Part shown: piece by piece, positions 8,786-17,265 of the stretch
How positions within the stretch are numbered: the stretch's first letter is position 1
Layout: the number at the start of each line of letters is the position of its first letter
NCBI RefSeq assembly: GCF_008041835.1
Contig: NZ_VRYE01000037.1
Span: 29,488-93,487, forward strand
Length of the DNA stretch: 64,000 bases
Direction: 5' to 3'
Source: Ectopseudomonas mendocina
GTDB lineage: Bacteria; Pseudomonadota; Gammaproteobacteria; Pseudomonadales; Pseudomonadaceae
Notes under the pieces: model-generated
The model's database searches: none
Told to the model about the DNA's origin: nothing
Seen by the model: only the letters and a program-made list of their open reading frames with translations
Position numbers and translations under genes: made by a program

Positions 8786-9575
8786 CGCCGCTGTCCAGAT
8801 CCAGGTTGATGTCCGCTTCCGGCAATTGCGTGCTCTGTGTGCGCTGCTGCTCGAACAGTTGCTTGAGCGCCTGCGCCATGCGCGTTTCGACACTGGCGTC
8901 GATCTGGCTGTGTTCTGACTCGATACGGCAACCGCCGGGCAGCAGGCTGTCATCCTCGAGGATGCGCCAGCTTTCCTCGTGACGCTCACGCAAGGCCTTG
9001 ATCGTGTCGAAATCCTGCGGATTGACCTGAATGCGCACGTTCTGCGCGCCCATTGGCAGCAGTTTGAGCGCCTCGCGCAGGACCTGGCGAATCTGGCTGG
9101 AATCGCTGTTCAGCTCGCGCTGGATCACCTCGCGCACCATATGGCTGACCAGGCGCACCATGGCCACTTCCATCTGCTGGTCCTGCTCGGCAATCGGATC
9201 GAGCAACTGCATCATGAGTTTTTCCAGGCTGCCGACCTTGACTGCCAGAGCGGCATCGGCCTCCTGCCTGGCCTTGATCTGGCCGGCATGAAAGCCGTCC
9301 TTCTCGCCCGTGGCGAAGCCTTCGTTATAGGCATCCTGGCGAATGGCTTCGAGTTCATCGAGCGTCAGTGGTTTGACATCTTCGAGTGCGACCTCTTCGA
9401 CCTGTGCGGCGTCCTGCTGCTCGGATTCAGCTGGAGGCTGCATATGTTCTTCAGCAGCGGCCTCGGCTGCCTCTGGCTCTTCGCCGGGTGCGTCGAAGCT
9501 GGGCAGTGCCCAGCGGTCGAAAATGCCCAGATCCTTGGCACGAATCAGCTCGCTCTCGGGCTCCTTGGCTGCCAT
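8775..9575 (-). CDS. fliH: FliH, negative regulator of the FliI ATPase
   Basis: FliH dimers bind FliI and anchor it to FliN at the C-ring. The 266-residue protein has an acidic, Glu-rich N-terminal third. A V-ATPase subunit E-like coiled coil follows ([26 protein letters not shown]). The C-terminal globular FliH domain contains [20 protein letters not shown] and [23 protein letters not shown]. The gene is 3 bp after fliG and overlaps fliI, so translation is tightly coupled. Confidence 0.94.
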   Translation of the reverse strand: MAAKEPESELIRAKDLGIFDRWALPSFDAPGEEPEAAEAAAEEHMQPPAESEQQDAAQVEEVALEDVKPLTLDELEAIRQDAYNEGFATGEKDGFHAGQIKARQEADAALAVKVGSLEKLMMQLLDPIAEQDQQMEVAMVRLVSHMVREVIQRELNSDSSQIRQVLREALKLLPMGAQNVRIQVNPQDFDTIKALRERHEESWRILEDDSLLPGGCRIESEHSQIDASVETRMAQALKQLFEQQRTQSTQLPEADINLDLDSGDAP

Positions 9576-9578
9576 GGC

Positions 9579-10595
9579 TTACACCATCTCCTCGCCACCC
9601 TTGCCGCCAAGCACGATCTCGCCGGCCTCGGCCATACGGCGGGCAATGGTAAGAATTTCCTTCTGCGCCGCTTCCACATCGCTGACCCGCACCGGCCCCT
9701 TGGCCTCCAGGTCGTCGCGCAGCAGCTCGGCAGCGCGCTTGGACATGTTCTTGAACACCTTGTCCTTGATCGCGTCATCGGCCCCTTTGAGTGCCAGCAC
9801 CAGCACTTCGGAGGAGACCTCGCGCATCAGCGCCTGGATGCCACGGTCGTCGACATCGGCCAGGTTGTCGAAGACGAACATCAGGTCTTCGATCTGTGTC
9901 GACAGGTCTTCGTCCACTTCGCGGATGGAGTCCATCAGTTGACCTTCCACCGAGCTGTCGAGGAAGTTCATGATGTCCGCCGCACGCTTGACGCCGCCCA
10001 TGGCGGCGCGCGTGGCATTGGCGCTGCCGGAGAACTGTTTCTCGAGAATCTGGTTGAGCTCCTTCAGCGCGGCCGGCTGCACGGTGTTCAGCGACGACAC
10101 CCGCAGAACGATGTCCAAGCGTACCTTGTGATCGAAGTGACTGAGCACCTCGGCCGCCTGGTCCGGGTCGAGGTAGGCGACGACGATGGCCTGAATCTGC
10201 GGGTGCTCGTAGCGAATCACATCGGCAACGGCACGCGGCTCCATCCATTTCAGGCTGTCCAGGCCACTGGTGCTGCCGCCCAGCAGGATGCGGTCGATCA
10301 GATTACCGGCCTTGTCCTCACCCAACGCAGAGGTGAGCATCTTGCGGATGTAGGCATCGGAGCCGACACCGAGGCTGGTCTGGTCGCCGACGATCTCGAC
10401 GAACTCACCCATCACCTGCTTGACCTGCTCGCGGTGGATATTGCGCATGCCGGCCATGGCGACGCCGACGCGCTGTACTTCCTTCGGCCCGAGGTGGCGC
10501 AGCACCTGCGCGGCATCGGTCTCGCCCAGCGAGAGCAGGAGAACGGCGGCCTTGTCGACCTTGCTAAGCTTGGTAGCGGTACGATTATCACTCAT
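9579..10595 (-). CDS. fliG: FliG, flagellar motor switch protein
   Basis: FliG is the rotor protein that meets the MotA stator and transmits torque. The 338-residue length is standard. Residues 5-110 form the N-terminal domain that binds FliF (KVDKAAVLLLSLGETDAAQV). Armadillo-type middle and C-terminal domains follow. The torque helix carries the charged residues (VLALKGADDAIKDKVFKNMSKR). The ATG overlaps the fliF stop by 8 bp. Confidence 0.97.
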   Translation of the reverse strand: MSDNRTATKLSKVDKAAVLLLSLGETDAAQVLRHLGPKEVQRVGVAMAGMRNIHREQVKQVMGEFVEIVGDQTSLGVGSDAYIRKMLTSALGEDKAGNLIDRILLGGSTSGLDSLKWMEPRAVADVIRYEHPQIQAIVVAYLDPDQAAEVLSHFDHKVRLDIVLRVSSLNTVQPAALKELNQILEKQFSGSANATRAAMGGVKRAADIMNFLDSSVEGQLMDSIREVDEDLSTQIEDLMFVFDNLADVDDRGIQALMREVSSEVLVLALKGADDAIKDKVFKNMSKRAAELLRDDLEAKGPVRVSDVEAAQKEILTIARRMAEAGEIVLGGKGGEEMV

Positions 10596-12372
10596 CGGCG
10601 TTGATCCACTCTTTGACGACCTGGGCGACGCGGCCAGGATCTTCCGCCACCAGACTCTTGATGGCGTTCAGCTGTGCATCATACCCCTCACTGGGGCTCG
10701 GCAACATGATGCTCTGCGGCCCGCCAAGGCTGACGCGATCATCGGACAGCCCGCCATCCAGCCCCGCCATCTCGCCCAGTTCCACATCGCCAGCACCGGC
10801 CAGCTCCTTGCCTTTGGCGCCGCCAGTGATGTTGTTGAGCACCGGACGCAGTACACCGAAGACCAGCACCAGGATGAACAGCACGCCGAGCACCTGCTTG
10901 ACGATGTCCCAGAACCAGGGCTGGGTGTAGAACGGAATATCAGGGATCTCCTCGCCCAGCGAGGTGGTGAAGGCCGTATTGATCACGCTGACGCTATCGC
11001 CGCGACTGGCATCGAAGCCCACCGAGTCCTGCACCAGACGGGTAAAGCGCGCCAGGTCATCGGCTGTCCACGGCACCCGGGTGGTTTCACCCGTTGCCGG
11101 GTCGATGCGCACCTGATCATCCACCACGACCGCGACCGACAGGCGGCGCAGACGCCCCTGCTGTTGACGGGTGTAGCTGATGGAGCGATCCAGTTCGAAG
11201 TTGCGCGTCGATTGCTCGCGCTTGTCCGCCGGGTACGGTGCCAGCATCGGCTGGCCAGTCACCGGGTCGGTGATCTGCTGACCATTGGCATCGACCAGCG
11301 GCTGCCCCGGCGCCACCGGACCTGCCGGAGCAGCCGCACCGGCGGCCTGCTGCGGCGCGGCGGCAGGCCCTGGCGGCTGATTGGACAGCGCGCCAGGCAC
11401 GCCCTGCGGCGGCAGGCTGCTCTGACGCTGCTCATTGACCTGCTGCTCGCTGCGCAGCGCCGGTTGGTCAGGGTTGAACATCTCCGAAGTGGACTCGACC
11501 GAACTGAAATCCACATCAGCCGAGACTTCCGCCTTGTAACGGCCGGTACCCAGCACAGGCTGCAAAATGTTGTGCACACGCTGGGTGAACAAGGTTTCCA
11601 TGCGGCGGGTGTAGTCGAACTGCTTGCCAGCCATGGTCAGCTCGGACAGCTCCTGCTGATCGGAGAGCAGATTGCCCTTCTGATCCACCACGGTGACCTG
11701 GCCTTTGTCCAGCTCGGGCACGCTGGTCGCCACTAGATTGACGATGGCCATCACCTGGCTGGGCTCCAATGCACGCCCCGGATAGAGTTCGACCAGAACC
11801 GAGGCAGACGGCTTACGTTCGTCACGCACGAACACCGACGCCTTGGGCATGGCCAGGTGTACACGCGCCGCCTTGACGTTATTGAGGCTGGCAACAGTAC
11901 GCGCCAGTTCGCCTTCTAAACCACGGCGATAGCGGGTCGCCTCCATGAACTGGCTGGTACCCAGCCCCTGCTCACGGTCGAGAATTTCAAAACCGACACT
12001 GTTATCCGTCGGTGCCACGCCGACAGCGGCCAGACGCAGCCGCGCGCGCGCCAGATCATCAGCTTTGACCAGCAGAGCACCGGAGTTGGGTTCGATGGTG
12101 TAATCGATACCGGATGCCGTCAGGGTTTCGATCACCTGGGTTGCATCCATGCCGTTGAGGCTGCCATAGAGCGGGCGATAGTCCGGCTGCTGCGACCAGA
12201 GCACCACGGCAAAACCGATAGCCACGCTGGCAGCCAGACCGACCAACAGGCCGAGCTGACGCAGCACCGACATCTCGGCGAGGTTTTCCAGGAAGCTAAG
12301 GCCCAGCAGGGGCTTCTTCGGCTCGCCTGACTCGGCCTTGGCCGGTACGTTTGCTACTGCTGCTTCAGCCAT
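10588..12372 (-). CDS. fliF: FliF, flagellar MS-ring protein
   Basis: FliF forms the membrane-supramembrane ring on which the basal body is built. The 594-residue protein has a cytoplasmic N-terminus and a transmembrane helix at about residues 40-62. Periplasmic ring-building motifs follow, with a Pro/Ala/Gln-rich variable linker near residues 330-375 (PPGPAAAPQQAAGAAAPAGP). The second transmembrane helix is near residue 470-490 (VLGVLFILVLVFGVLRPVL). The C-terminal FliG-binding tail ends VVKEWINADE. The gene lies between fliE and fliG. Confidence 0.97.
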   Translation of the reverse strand: MAEAAVANVPAKAESGEPKKPLLGLSFLENLAEMSVLRQLGLLVGLAASVAIGFAVVLWSQQPDYRPLYGSLNGMDATQVIETLTASGIDYTIEPNSGALLVKADDLARARLRLAAVGVAPTDNSVGFEILDREQGLGTSQFMEATRYRRGLEGELARTVASLNNVKAARVHLAMPKASVFVRDERKPSASVLVELYPGRALEPSQVMAIVNLVATSVPELDKGQVTVVDQKGNLLSDQQELSELTMAGKQFDYTRRMETLFTQRVHNILQPVLGTGRYKAEVSADVDFSSVESTSEMFNPDQPALRSEQQVNEQRQSSLPPQGVPGALSNQPPGPAAAPQQAAGAAAPAGPVAPGQPLVDANGQQITDPVTGQPMLAPYPADKREQSTRNFELDRSISYTRQQQGRLRRLSVAVVVDDQVRIDPATGETTRVPWTADDLARFTRLVQDSVGFDASRGDSVSVINTAFTTSLGEEIPDIPFYTQPWFWDIVKQVLGVLFILVLVFGVLRPVLNNITGGAKGKELAGAGDVELGEMAGLDGGLSDDRVSLGGPQSIMLPSPSEGYDAQLNAIKSLVAEDPGRVAQVVKEWINADE

Positions 12373-12382
12373 GAATCAATCC

Positions 12383-12712
12383 TCAGACCGGCATCTGCAT
12401 GATGTCTTGATAAGCCTGGACCAGCTTGTTACGCACCTGGGTCATGGCCTGGAAGGATACGCTGGCTTTCTGCGAGGCGATCATCACGTCGGTCAAATCG
12501 ACGCCGCTCTGGCCCATCTCGAAGGCAGTGGCGAGCTTGTTGGAGGCCTGCTGGGTCTCGTTGACCTTGTTCACCGCCTGGCCGAGCATTTCCGAGAAAC
12601 TCGGCGCCCCCGGCGCCGGCTCGCTCGCAACAGGCTTCTGACGCGCCATGGCCTCAGCCTGCATGGAACGCATTTCCAGCATCAAGCGATTGAATTCGAC
12701 ACCCTGGCTCAT
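12383..12712 (-). CDS. fliE: FliE, MS-ring / rod junction protein
   Basis: FliE is exported through the gate and joins the MS ring to the FlgB rod. I place the start at the ATG at 12712 ([21 protein letters not shown]), with AGGATGTG as ribosome binding site, which gives the standard 109 residues. An in-frame extension upstream would run into the promoter. The conserved C-terminal motif [20 protein letters not shown] is present. It is the first gene of fliEFGHIJ and has a textbook sigma-54 promoter 53-68 bp upstream. Confidence 0.95.
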   Translation of the reverse strand: MSQGVEFNRLMLEMRSMQAEAMARQKPVASEPAPGAPSFSEMLGQAVNKVNETQQASNKLATAFEMGQSGVDLTDVMIASQKASVSFQAMTQVRNKLVQAYQDIMQMPV

Positions 12713-12764
12713 CACATCCTCCACTGCCCGCTTTTTGACACTAGCGGCGCTATGCAGGGGTATT

Positions 12765-12780
12765 TGCAACAAGGGTGCCA
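12765..12780 (-). promoter_or_regulatory. Sigma-54 promoter of fliEFGHIJ
   Basis: The minus strand reads TGGCAC-CCTTG-TTGCA, a perfect match to the RpoN consensus in both boxes and in spacing. It is 53 bp upstream of the fliE ATG. The P. aeruginosa fliE operon is RpoN- and FleQ-dependent. Confidence 0.85.
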
Positions 12781-12835
12781 ACAAAGCGGCTTATGGGAAT
12801 CAGATCGGGAACACGCAGATAGATGGGGTAGCCAC

Positions 12836-12864
12836 CGTCATCCCCGCGAAGGCGGGGACCCAGC
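12836..12864. repeat. Dispersed palindromic repeat (CCCCGCGAAGGCGGGG core)
   Basis: A hairpin-forming repeat (CCCCGC-GAAG-GCGGGG followed by ACCCAG) overlaps the 3' end of the GIY-YIG gene. Two more copies, in opposite orientations, lie at 13282-13352. Variants occur inside the 232-bp array and at 24140-24207. Confidence 0.7.
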
Positions 12865-13167
12865 AGCAAGAGACGAATCACCAACAATCTCCGACCAGAG
12901 ATCCTGCCATTGCGGATTTCGCTCTTCGATCAGGCGCAGCTTCCAAGCACGATTCCATTTCTTGATCGCCTTCTCCCTGGCTATCGCGCCACTCATACTT
13001 TCATGCTGCTCGTACCACACCAGCAACTTCACGCCATAGCGGAGTGTAAAGCCCTCAACGACCCCCTCTCTATGCTGCCAGACACGCTGCAGCAGATCCG
13101 CTGTAACTCCGGTATAGAGCGTGCCATTACGCTGACTGGCCATAATGTAAACGGCGGGTTGTTTCAT
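12838..13167 (-). CDS. GIY-YIG nuclease family protein
   Basis: The 109-residue product begins MKQPAVYIMASQRNGTLYTGVT. This is a GIY-YIG domain in which the paired motif appears as VYIM...LYTGVT, followed by R30-type and E-type catalytic positions in LLQRVWQHREG and in the EKAIKKWNRAWKLRLIE segment. Single-domain proteins of this kind resemble the UvrC/YhbQ nuclease family; their biological role is generally not known. The ATG at 13167 has the ribosome binding site AAAGGAC. The last residues (AGSPPSRG) and the stop codon are encoded by a dispersed CCCGCGAAGGCGGG repeat, so the original C-terminus was probably replaced by repeat sequence. It has no evident flagellar role. Confidence 0.82.
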   Translation of the reverse strand: MKQPAVYIMASQRNGTLYTGVTADLLQRVWQHREGVVEGFTLRYGVKLLVWYEQHESMSGAIAREKAIKKWNRAWKLRLIEERNPQWQDLWSEIVGDSSLAAGSPPSRG

Positions 13168-13281
13168 GCTGCAGTCCTTTGCAGATTGGGCCCTCGATAG
13201 GTATGAAGGCCTATTCATCGATCGATTTAGGCCCGAACGAAAAAATCGCTCCTACAAGCCAGGACAACCTTAGCACCGCGG

Positions 13282-13352
13282 CTGGATCCCCGCCTTCGCG
13301 GGGATGACCTCGGGTTTTCTATCGCCGTCATCCCCGCGAAGGCGGGGACCCA
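13282..13352. repeat. Inverted pair of the CCCCGCGAAGGCGGGG repeat
   Basis: Two copies face each other (13282-13308 and 13327-13352), separated by 18 bp. They lie in the gap between fleR and the GIY-YIG gene. The pair can fold into a long cruciform or RNA stem, and it could end transcription from fleSR. Confidence 0.65.
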
Positions 13353-13385
13353 GGAAACCCTATCAGCCACCCCGCCCCACCGCAC

Positions 13386-13418
13386 AGCTCAGCTCAGCTC
13401 AGCTCAGCTCAGCTCAGC
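13386..13418. repeat. Pentanucleotide tandem repeat (AGCTC)6
   Basis: Six full AGCTC units plus a partial AGC lie four bases downstream of the fleR stop codon. The tract is in the 3' untranslated region. A change in copy number would not alter FleR. Confidence 0.9.
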
Positions 13419-13422
13419 AAAA

Positions 13423-14838
13423 CTAACTGGCGTACAGATACGCCTCGACATCCATCCCGGCATCACGCATCTGCGCCAGCTTGTAGCGCAGGGTGCGCGG
13501 GCTGATCCCCAGGCGTTCGGCGGCCTCCTTGCGGCGACCGCGCTCGGCACGCAGGGTATCGATGATCACCTGAAACTCACGACGGCGAAGGTCCTCGCCC
13601 AGCGCGCCGGCATCGACCGCACTCGGCGACTCGACCGGCTGCGTCATCGGCGGGGCCATACTCGGCACCACAGCCAGGTGCGGCACGGCGCTCTGCACCG
13701 TCTGACCTATGGGTGCGTGCAGGCACAGATCCTGCGCCTGAATCACCCCGCCCTGCTGCAGAATCAGTGCACGTTGAATGGCGTTGTCCAGCTCACGCAC
13801 GTTGCCCGGCCACTGATGCTGCACCAGGCACTGCGCGGCCGATTCTGACAAGCGCACCGGCGCCTGATTCATTTTTTTGACGTGCTTGGCCAGCAGCCGC
13901 TCGGCCAGCGGCAGAATGTCGGCAGGCCGCTCACGCAGTGGCCGCCAGGCCAAGGGGAAGACCGACAGTCGATAATAGAGGTCCTCGCGGAAGCGTCCTG
14001 CGGCAACCTCGCTAGCCAAGTCACGGTTGCTGGTGGCCAGCACGCGAATATCCAGGTTGATTGGCTTGCGCGCGCCGACCCGTTCCACCTCACGCTCCTG
14101 CAACACACGCAACAATTTGGCCTGCAGCCCCAGCGGCATTTCGGAAATCTCGTCGAGCAGAATGGTGCCGCCGTCAGCCAGCTCGAACTTGCCCGGCTGA
14201 GCGGTGACCGCACCGGTGAACGCGCCCTTCTCATGCCCGAACAAAGTCGCCTCAAGCATGTTGTCGGGAATCGCCGCACAGTTGATGGCGATGAAAGGCC
14301 CGGAGGCGCGCGGCGACTGCTGATGGATATAACGCGCCAGCACCTCCTTACCGGTCCCCGACTCACCCGTGATCATCACCGTCGAATCACTCTGCGCCAC
14401 GCGTGACGCCAGCTCCAGCAGCTGCACGCTGGCCGGCTCGAGCGCTACCGGACCATCGCAATCCCCCGCCGTCAATTTACCGAGAGCGTGCTTGGCCACC
14501 AGCTCCAGCAGCGTACGCGGCTCGAAGGGCTTGACCAGATAATCAGCGGCGCCCTGGCGAATGGCATCTACCGCCCTCTCTACCGCGCCGAAAGCCGTCA
14601 TCAGCAATACCGGCAGTTGCGGATAACGACTACGGATCTGCGCCAGCAGTTGATGACCATCCATACCCGGCATGTTGACGTCGCTGACCACCAGCCCGAA
14701 CGGCTCTTCGGTCAACGCGACCAACGCCGCCTCGGCGCAATCGACCGCCCGATAATCATGCCCGCCCAGGCACAGGGTATCGGCCAGGGCTTCGCGCAGC
14801 GCGCGGTCGTCTTCAACCAGCAGGACTTTGGCAGCCAT
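13423..14838 (-). CDS. fleR: FleR, sigma-54 activating response regulator of flagellar genes
   Basis: FleR, once phosphorylated by FleS, activates the class III RpoN promoters for basal body and hook genes. The 471-residue protein has a receiver domain (residues 1-115) with phospho-acceptor Asp53 in LVVSDVNMPGMDG. The AAA+ domain has Walker A GESGTGKE at residues 158-165 and the sigma-54 contact loop GAFTGA. A Fis-type helix-turn-helix (KEAAERLGISPRTLRYKL) is near the C-terminus. The gene lies 3 bp after fleS in the same transcription unit. Confidence 0.96.
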   Translation of the reverse strand: MAAKVLLVEDDRALREALADTLCLGGHDYRAVDCAEAALVALTEEPFGLVVSDVNMPGMDGHQLLAQIRSRYPQLPVLLMTAFGAVERAVDAIRQGAADYLVKPFEPRTLLELVAKHALGKLTAGDCDGPVALEPASVQLLELASRVAQSDSTVMITGESGTGKEVLARYIHQQSPRASGPFIAINCAAIPDNMLEATLFGHEKGAFTGAVTAQPGKFELADGGTILLDEISEMPLGLQAKLLRVLQEREVERVGARKPINLDIRVLATSNRDLASEVAAGRFREDLYYRLSVFPLAWRPLRERPADILPLAERLLAKHVKKMNQAPVRLSESAAQCLVQHQWPGNVRELDNAIQRALILQQGGVIQAQDLCLHAPIGQTVQSAVPHLAVVPSMAPPMTQPVESPSAVDAGALGEDLRRREFQVIIDTLRAERGRRKEAAERLGISPRTLRYKLAQMRDAGMDVEAYLYAS

Positions 14839-14841
14839 GGA

Positions 14842-16056
14842 TTACTCCTGATTCGAGTGAGGCGCTGCATCAAGCAGCGGCAAAGAAACGATGGCGCAGG
14901 TGCCACGACCTGCACGTGATTGCAGCAGCAACTGGCCCTGATGAGCACGCGCCACCGCCTTGACCACCGCCAGGCCCAGGCCGGTGCCGGTGGTCTTGGT
15001 GGTGAAGAAGGGCTCGCCCAGGCGCGCCAGAGTTTCCTGGCTCATACCCGGTCCGTTATCGCTGACGCATAGCCGTAACTGGCCACCGCGGCGATACAGA
15101 TGAATCTTCAGACGCGCATCGCGCCCGGCAGCCTGAATGGCGTTGTCGATCAGATTGAGGACGGTGCCGACCAGCGTGTCGCGGTTGCACAGCAGCTCGC
15201 CGTCGCGCACATCGCACTGCCAGCGCACAGCCATATCGCCCACATGCGCGTCGGCAGCCGCACGCAGCGCATCGAACAGGGCCGACGGCGCCAGACGATC
15301 CGGCAATGGCAGCTCGCCCCGGGCGAAGATCAGCATGTCGCGCACCTGGTTTTCCAACTCGTGCAGCCGCTCCTTCAAGCGCCCGGCGAAGCGCTGCTGC
15401 TGTTCGGCCGGCAGTACCTGTTCATTGAGGTGGCTTGCATAGAGCAACGCAGCGGAAAGCGGTGTACGGATCTGATGGGCCAGGGAAGCGACCATGCGCC
15501 CCAGCGCCGATAGGCGCTCATGGCGAGAGAGCTGATCCTGCAGGCGACGGGTTTCCGTCAGATCCGTAAGTAGTACCAGCTGTCCCGGCTCGCCATGCAG
15601 GGATCGGGTGGCGATAGATAGACGGCGGCCGTCGCGCATGGAAATTTCGTGGCCATCGTCTTCGCGCGGAGCGAAGTTGCGGGCAATTACCTGACGCCAA
15701 AGCATGCCCACCAGCGGCTGGCCGAGCAGCGCGCGCGCCACGGGGTTGGCTTCACGTACGACACCCTGACCATCGATGACGATCACGCCACCGGGTAGCA
15801 GATCCAGCAGGCTCTGCAGGCGATGGGCCAGACGTTCCTTCTCCGCCAGTTCCTGCATGCGCTGTGCACTGACCAGCGCCAGTTGCCCCTTCAGCTCATT
15901 GACCCGCGCCTCAAGCAGGCTGTAGGACTCGCTGAGCTGATTGGACATCTGATTGAACAGGGCAAAGGCCTGCTCCAGTCCTGCACGGCTGGCTTGTTCG
16001 AGCGGTGCGGAGCCGTTTGGCTCGGCTGACTCGGTAGGACGAAGGTTGGCTTCCAT
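14842..16056 (-). CDS. fleS: FleS, cytoplasmic sensor histidine kinase
   Basis: The 404-residue protein has no transmembrane segment, as in other FleS proteins. It has an N-terminal helical region and a PAS-like domain at about residues 65-170 (LLPGGVIVIDGQGVVREANPV). The HisKA box contains the phosphorylated His in SLAHQIRTPLSAALL. The HATPase_c domain contains NLIDNAIQAA, SDNGPGMS and GTGLGLAV. It phosphorylates FleR. The signal is not certain. A sigma-54-like promoter lies 53-68 bp upstream of the ATG. Confidence 0.95.
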   Translation of the reverse strand: MEANLRPTESAEPNGSAPLEQASRAGLEQAFALFNQMSNQLSESYSLLEARVNELKGQLALVSAQRMQELAEKERLAHRLQSLLDLLPGGVIVIDGQGVVREANPVARALLGQPLVGMLWRQVIARNFAPREDDGHEISMRDGRRLSIATRSLHGEPGQLVLLTDLTETRRLQDQLSRHERLSALGRMVASLAHQIRTPLSAALLYASHLNEQVLPAEQQQRFAGRLKERLHELENQVRDMLIFARGELPLPDRLAPSALFDALRAAADAHVGDMAVRWQCDVRDGELLCNRDTLVGTVLNLIDNAIQAAGRDARLKIHLYRRGGQLRLCVSDNGPGMSQETLARLGEPFFTTKTTGTGLGLAVVKAVARAHQGQLLLQSRAGRGTCAIVSLPLLDAAPHSNQE

Positions 16057-16108
16057 CTGCTTCTCTCGTACGACGTACCGTCAGAAGACGGTCAGATACA
16101 AGAGCTTT

Positions 16109-16124
16109 AGCAATCCCCGTGCCT
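16109..16124 (-). promoter_or_regulatory. Sigma-54 promoter of fleSR
   Basis: The minus strand reads AGGCAC-GGGGA-TTGCT, with one mismatch in the -24 box. It lies between the fleQ terminator and the fleS start. Known biology (fleSR is a FleQ/RpoN target) supports it. Confidence 0.72.
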
Positions 16125-16154
16125 ACTTTTTTGTTCTTATTTTTCAATAGGTTG

Positions 16155-16192
16155 AAAAAGAGAAGCCGAAGCTTGCGTCAAAGCTCCGGCTT
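16155..16192 (-). terminator. Rho-independent terminator downstream of fleQ and its repeat array
   Basis: A 10-bp stem (GCCGGAGCTT / AAGCTTCGGC on the minus strand, one G-U type mismatch) with a 6-nt loop is followed by CTTCTCTTTTTC. It stands at the far edge of the 232-bp array. One arm of its stem (CCGGCTTTCTTTGCGGCG side) is repeated at the start of every array unit, so this was probably the native fleQ terminator before amplification. Confidence 0.75.
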
Positions 16193-16203
16193 TCTTTGCG
16201 GCG

Positions 16204-16322
16204 TTAGGGATGTTCTGAAAAAGTTACTTACCGTCACTCCCGCGAAGGCGGGAGCCCAGGAGTTTCGCAGGTTCTGGATTCCCGCCTGCGCGGGAATGAC
16301 GAGTTTTCCAGAGTTTCCTTAG
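16204..16322. mobile_element. MITE-like element within array unit 1 (repeated in each unit)
   Basis: About 119 bp is bounded by imperfect inverted ends, TTAGGGATGTTCTGAAAA and CTAAGGAAACTCTGGAAAA (the second read inward on the opposite strand). Inside are two hairpins, CTCCCGC-GAAG-GCGGGAG and TTCCCGC-CTGC-GCGGGAA, facing each other. It has no coding capacity. The TA at each end suggests, without proving, TA target duplication. Related ends occur near 24118 and 44308. Confidence 0.55.
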
Positions 16323-16337
16323 CCTGAGGCTGAGGAA

Positions 16338-16417
16338 TCAATCCTCTTCCTGACCATCCTCTTCGCGGCGGCTCATACCGTACTTGCGCATCTTCTCCAC
16401 CAGGGTGGTACGGCGAA
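16338..16417 (-). pseudogene. fleQ 3'-end copy 1
   Basis: This is an 80-bp copy of the last 26 codons of fleQ, covering the second helix of the C-terminal helix-turn-helix and the acidic tail. It ends GQEED instead of GQDED. It has no start codon and is not expected to make protein. Confidence 0.9.
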
Positions 16418-16569
16418 CCGGCTTTCTTTGCGGCGTTACGGATGTTCTGAAAAAGTTACTTACCGTCACTCCCGCGAAGGCGGGAGCCCAGGAGTTTCGA
16501 AGGTTCTGGATTCCCGCCTGCGCGGGAATGACGAGTTTTCCAGAGTTTCCTTAGCCTGAGGCTGAGGAA

Positions 16570-16649
16570 TCAATCCTCGTCCTGACCATCCTCTTCGCGG
16601 CGACTCATACCGTACTTGCGCATCTTCTCCACCAGGGTGGTACGGCGAA
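16570..16649 (-). pseudogene. fleQ 3'-end copy 2
   Basis: This is a second 80-bp copy of the fleQ tail. Its tail encodes GQDED, as in the live gene, but it shares the four synonymous differences found in all extra copies. Confidence 0.9.
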
Positions 16650-16801
16650 CCGGCTTTCTTTGCGGCGTTAGGGATGTTCTGAAAAAGTTACTTACCGTCA
16701 CTCCCGCGAAGGCGGGAGCCCAGGAGTTTCGAAGGTTCTGGATTCCCGCCTGCGCGGGAATGACGAGTTTTCCAGAGTTTCCTTAGCCTGAGGCTAAGGA
16801 A

Positions 16802-16881
16802 TCAATCCTCTTCCTGACCATCCTCTTCGCGGCGACTCATACCGTGCTTGCGCATCTTCTCCACCAGGGTGGTACGGCAAA
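16802..16881 (-). pseudogene. fleQ 3'-end copy 3
   Basis: This is a third 80-bp copy. It carries a TAC to CAC change (Tyr to His) in the KYGM motif and a GGCAAAC junction variant that it shares with copy 4. Confidence 0.9.
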
Positions 16882-17033
16882 CCGGCTTTCTTTGCGGCGT
16901 TAGGGATGTTCTGAAAAAGTTACTTACCGTCACTCCCACGAAGGCGGGAGCCCAGGAGTTTCGCAGGTTCTGGATTCCCGCCTGCGCGGGAATGACGAGT
17001 TTTCCAGAGTTTCCTTAGCCTGAGGCTGAGGAA

Positions 17034-17113
17034 TCAATCCTCTTCCTGACCATCCTCTTCGCGGCGACTCATACCGTACTTGCGCATCTTCTCCACCAGG
17101 GTGGTACGGCAAA
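17034..17113 (-). pseudogene. fleQ 3'-end copy 4
   Basis: This is the fourth extra copy, directly adjacent to the unit that holds the genuine fleQ terminus. It shares the GGCAAAC junction variant with copy 3. Confidence 0.9.
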
Positions 17114-17265
17114 CCGGCTTTCTTTGCGGCGTTACGGATGTTCTGAAAAAGTTACTTACCGTCACTCCCGCGAAGGCGGGAGCCCAGGAGTTTCGCAGAT
17201 TCTGGATTCCCGCCTGCGCGGGAATGACGAGTTTTCCAGAGTTTCCTTAGCCTGAGGCTGAGGAA

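Noticed and set aside
8979..10604. Plus-strand open frame of 541 codons
   Set aside because: It is antisense to fliH and fliG, whose protein motifs are unambiguous.
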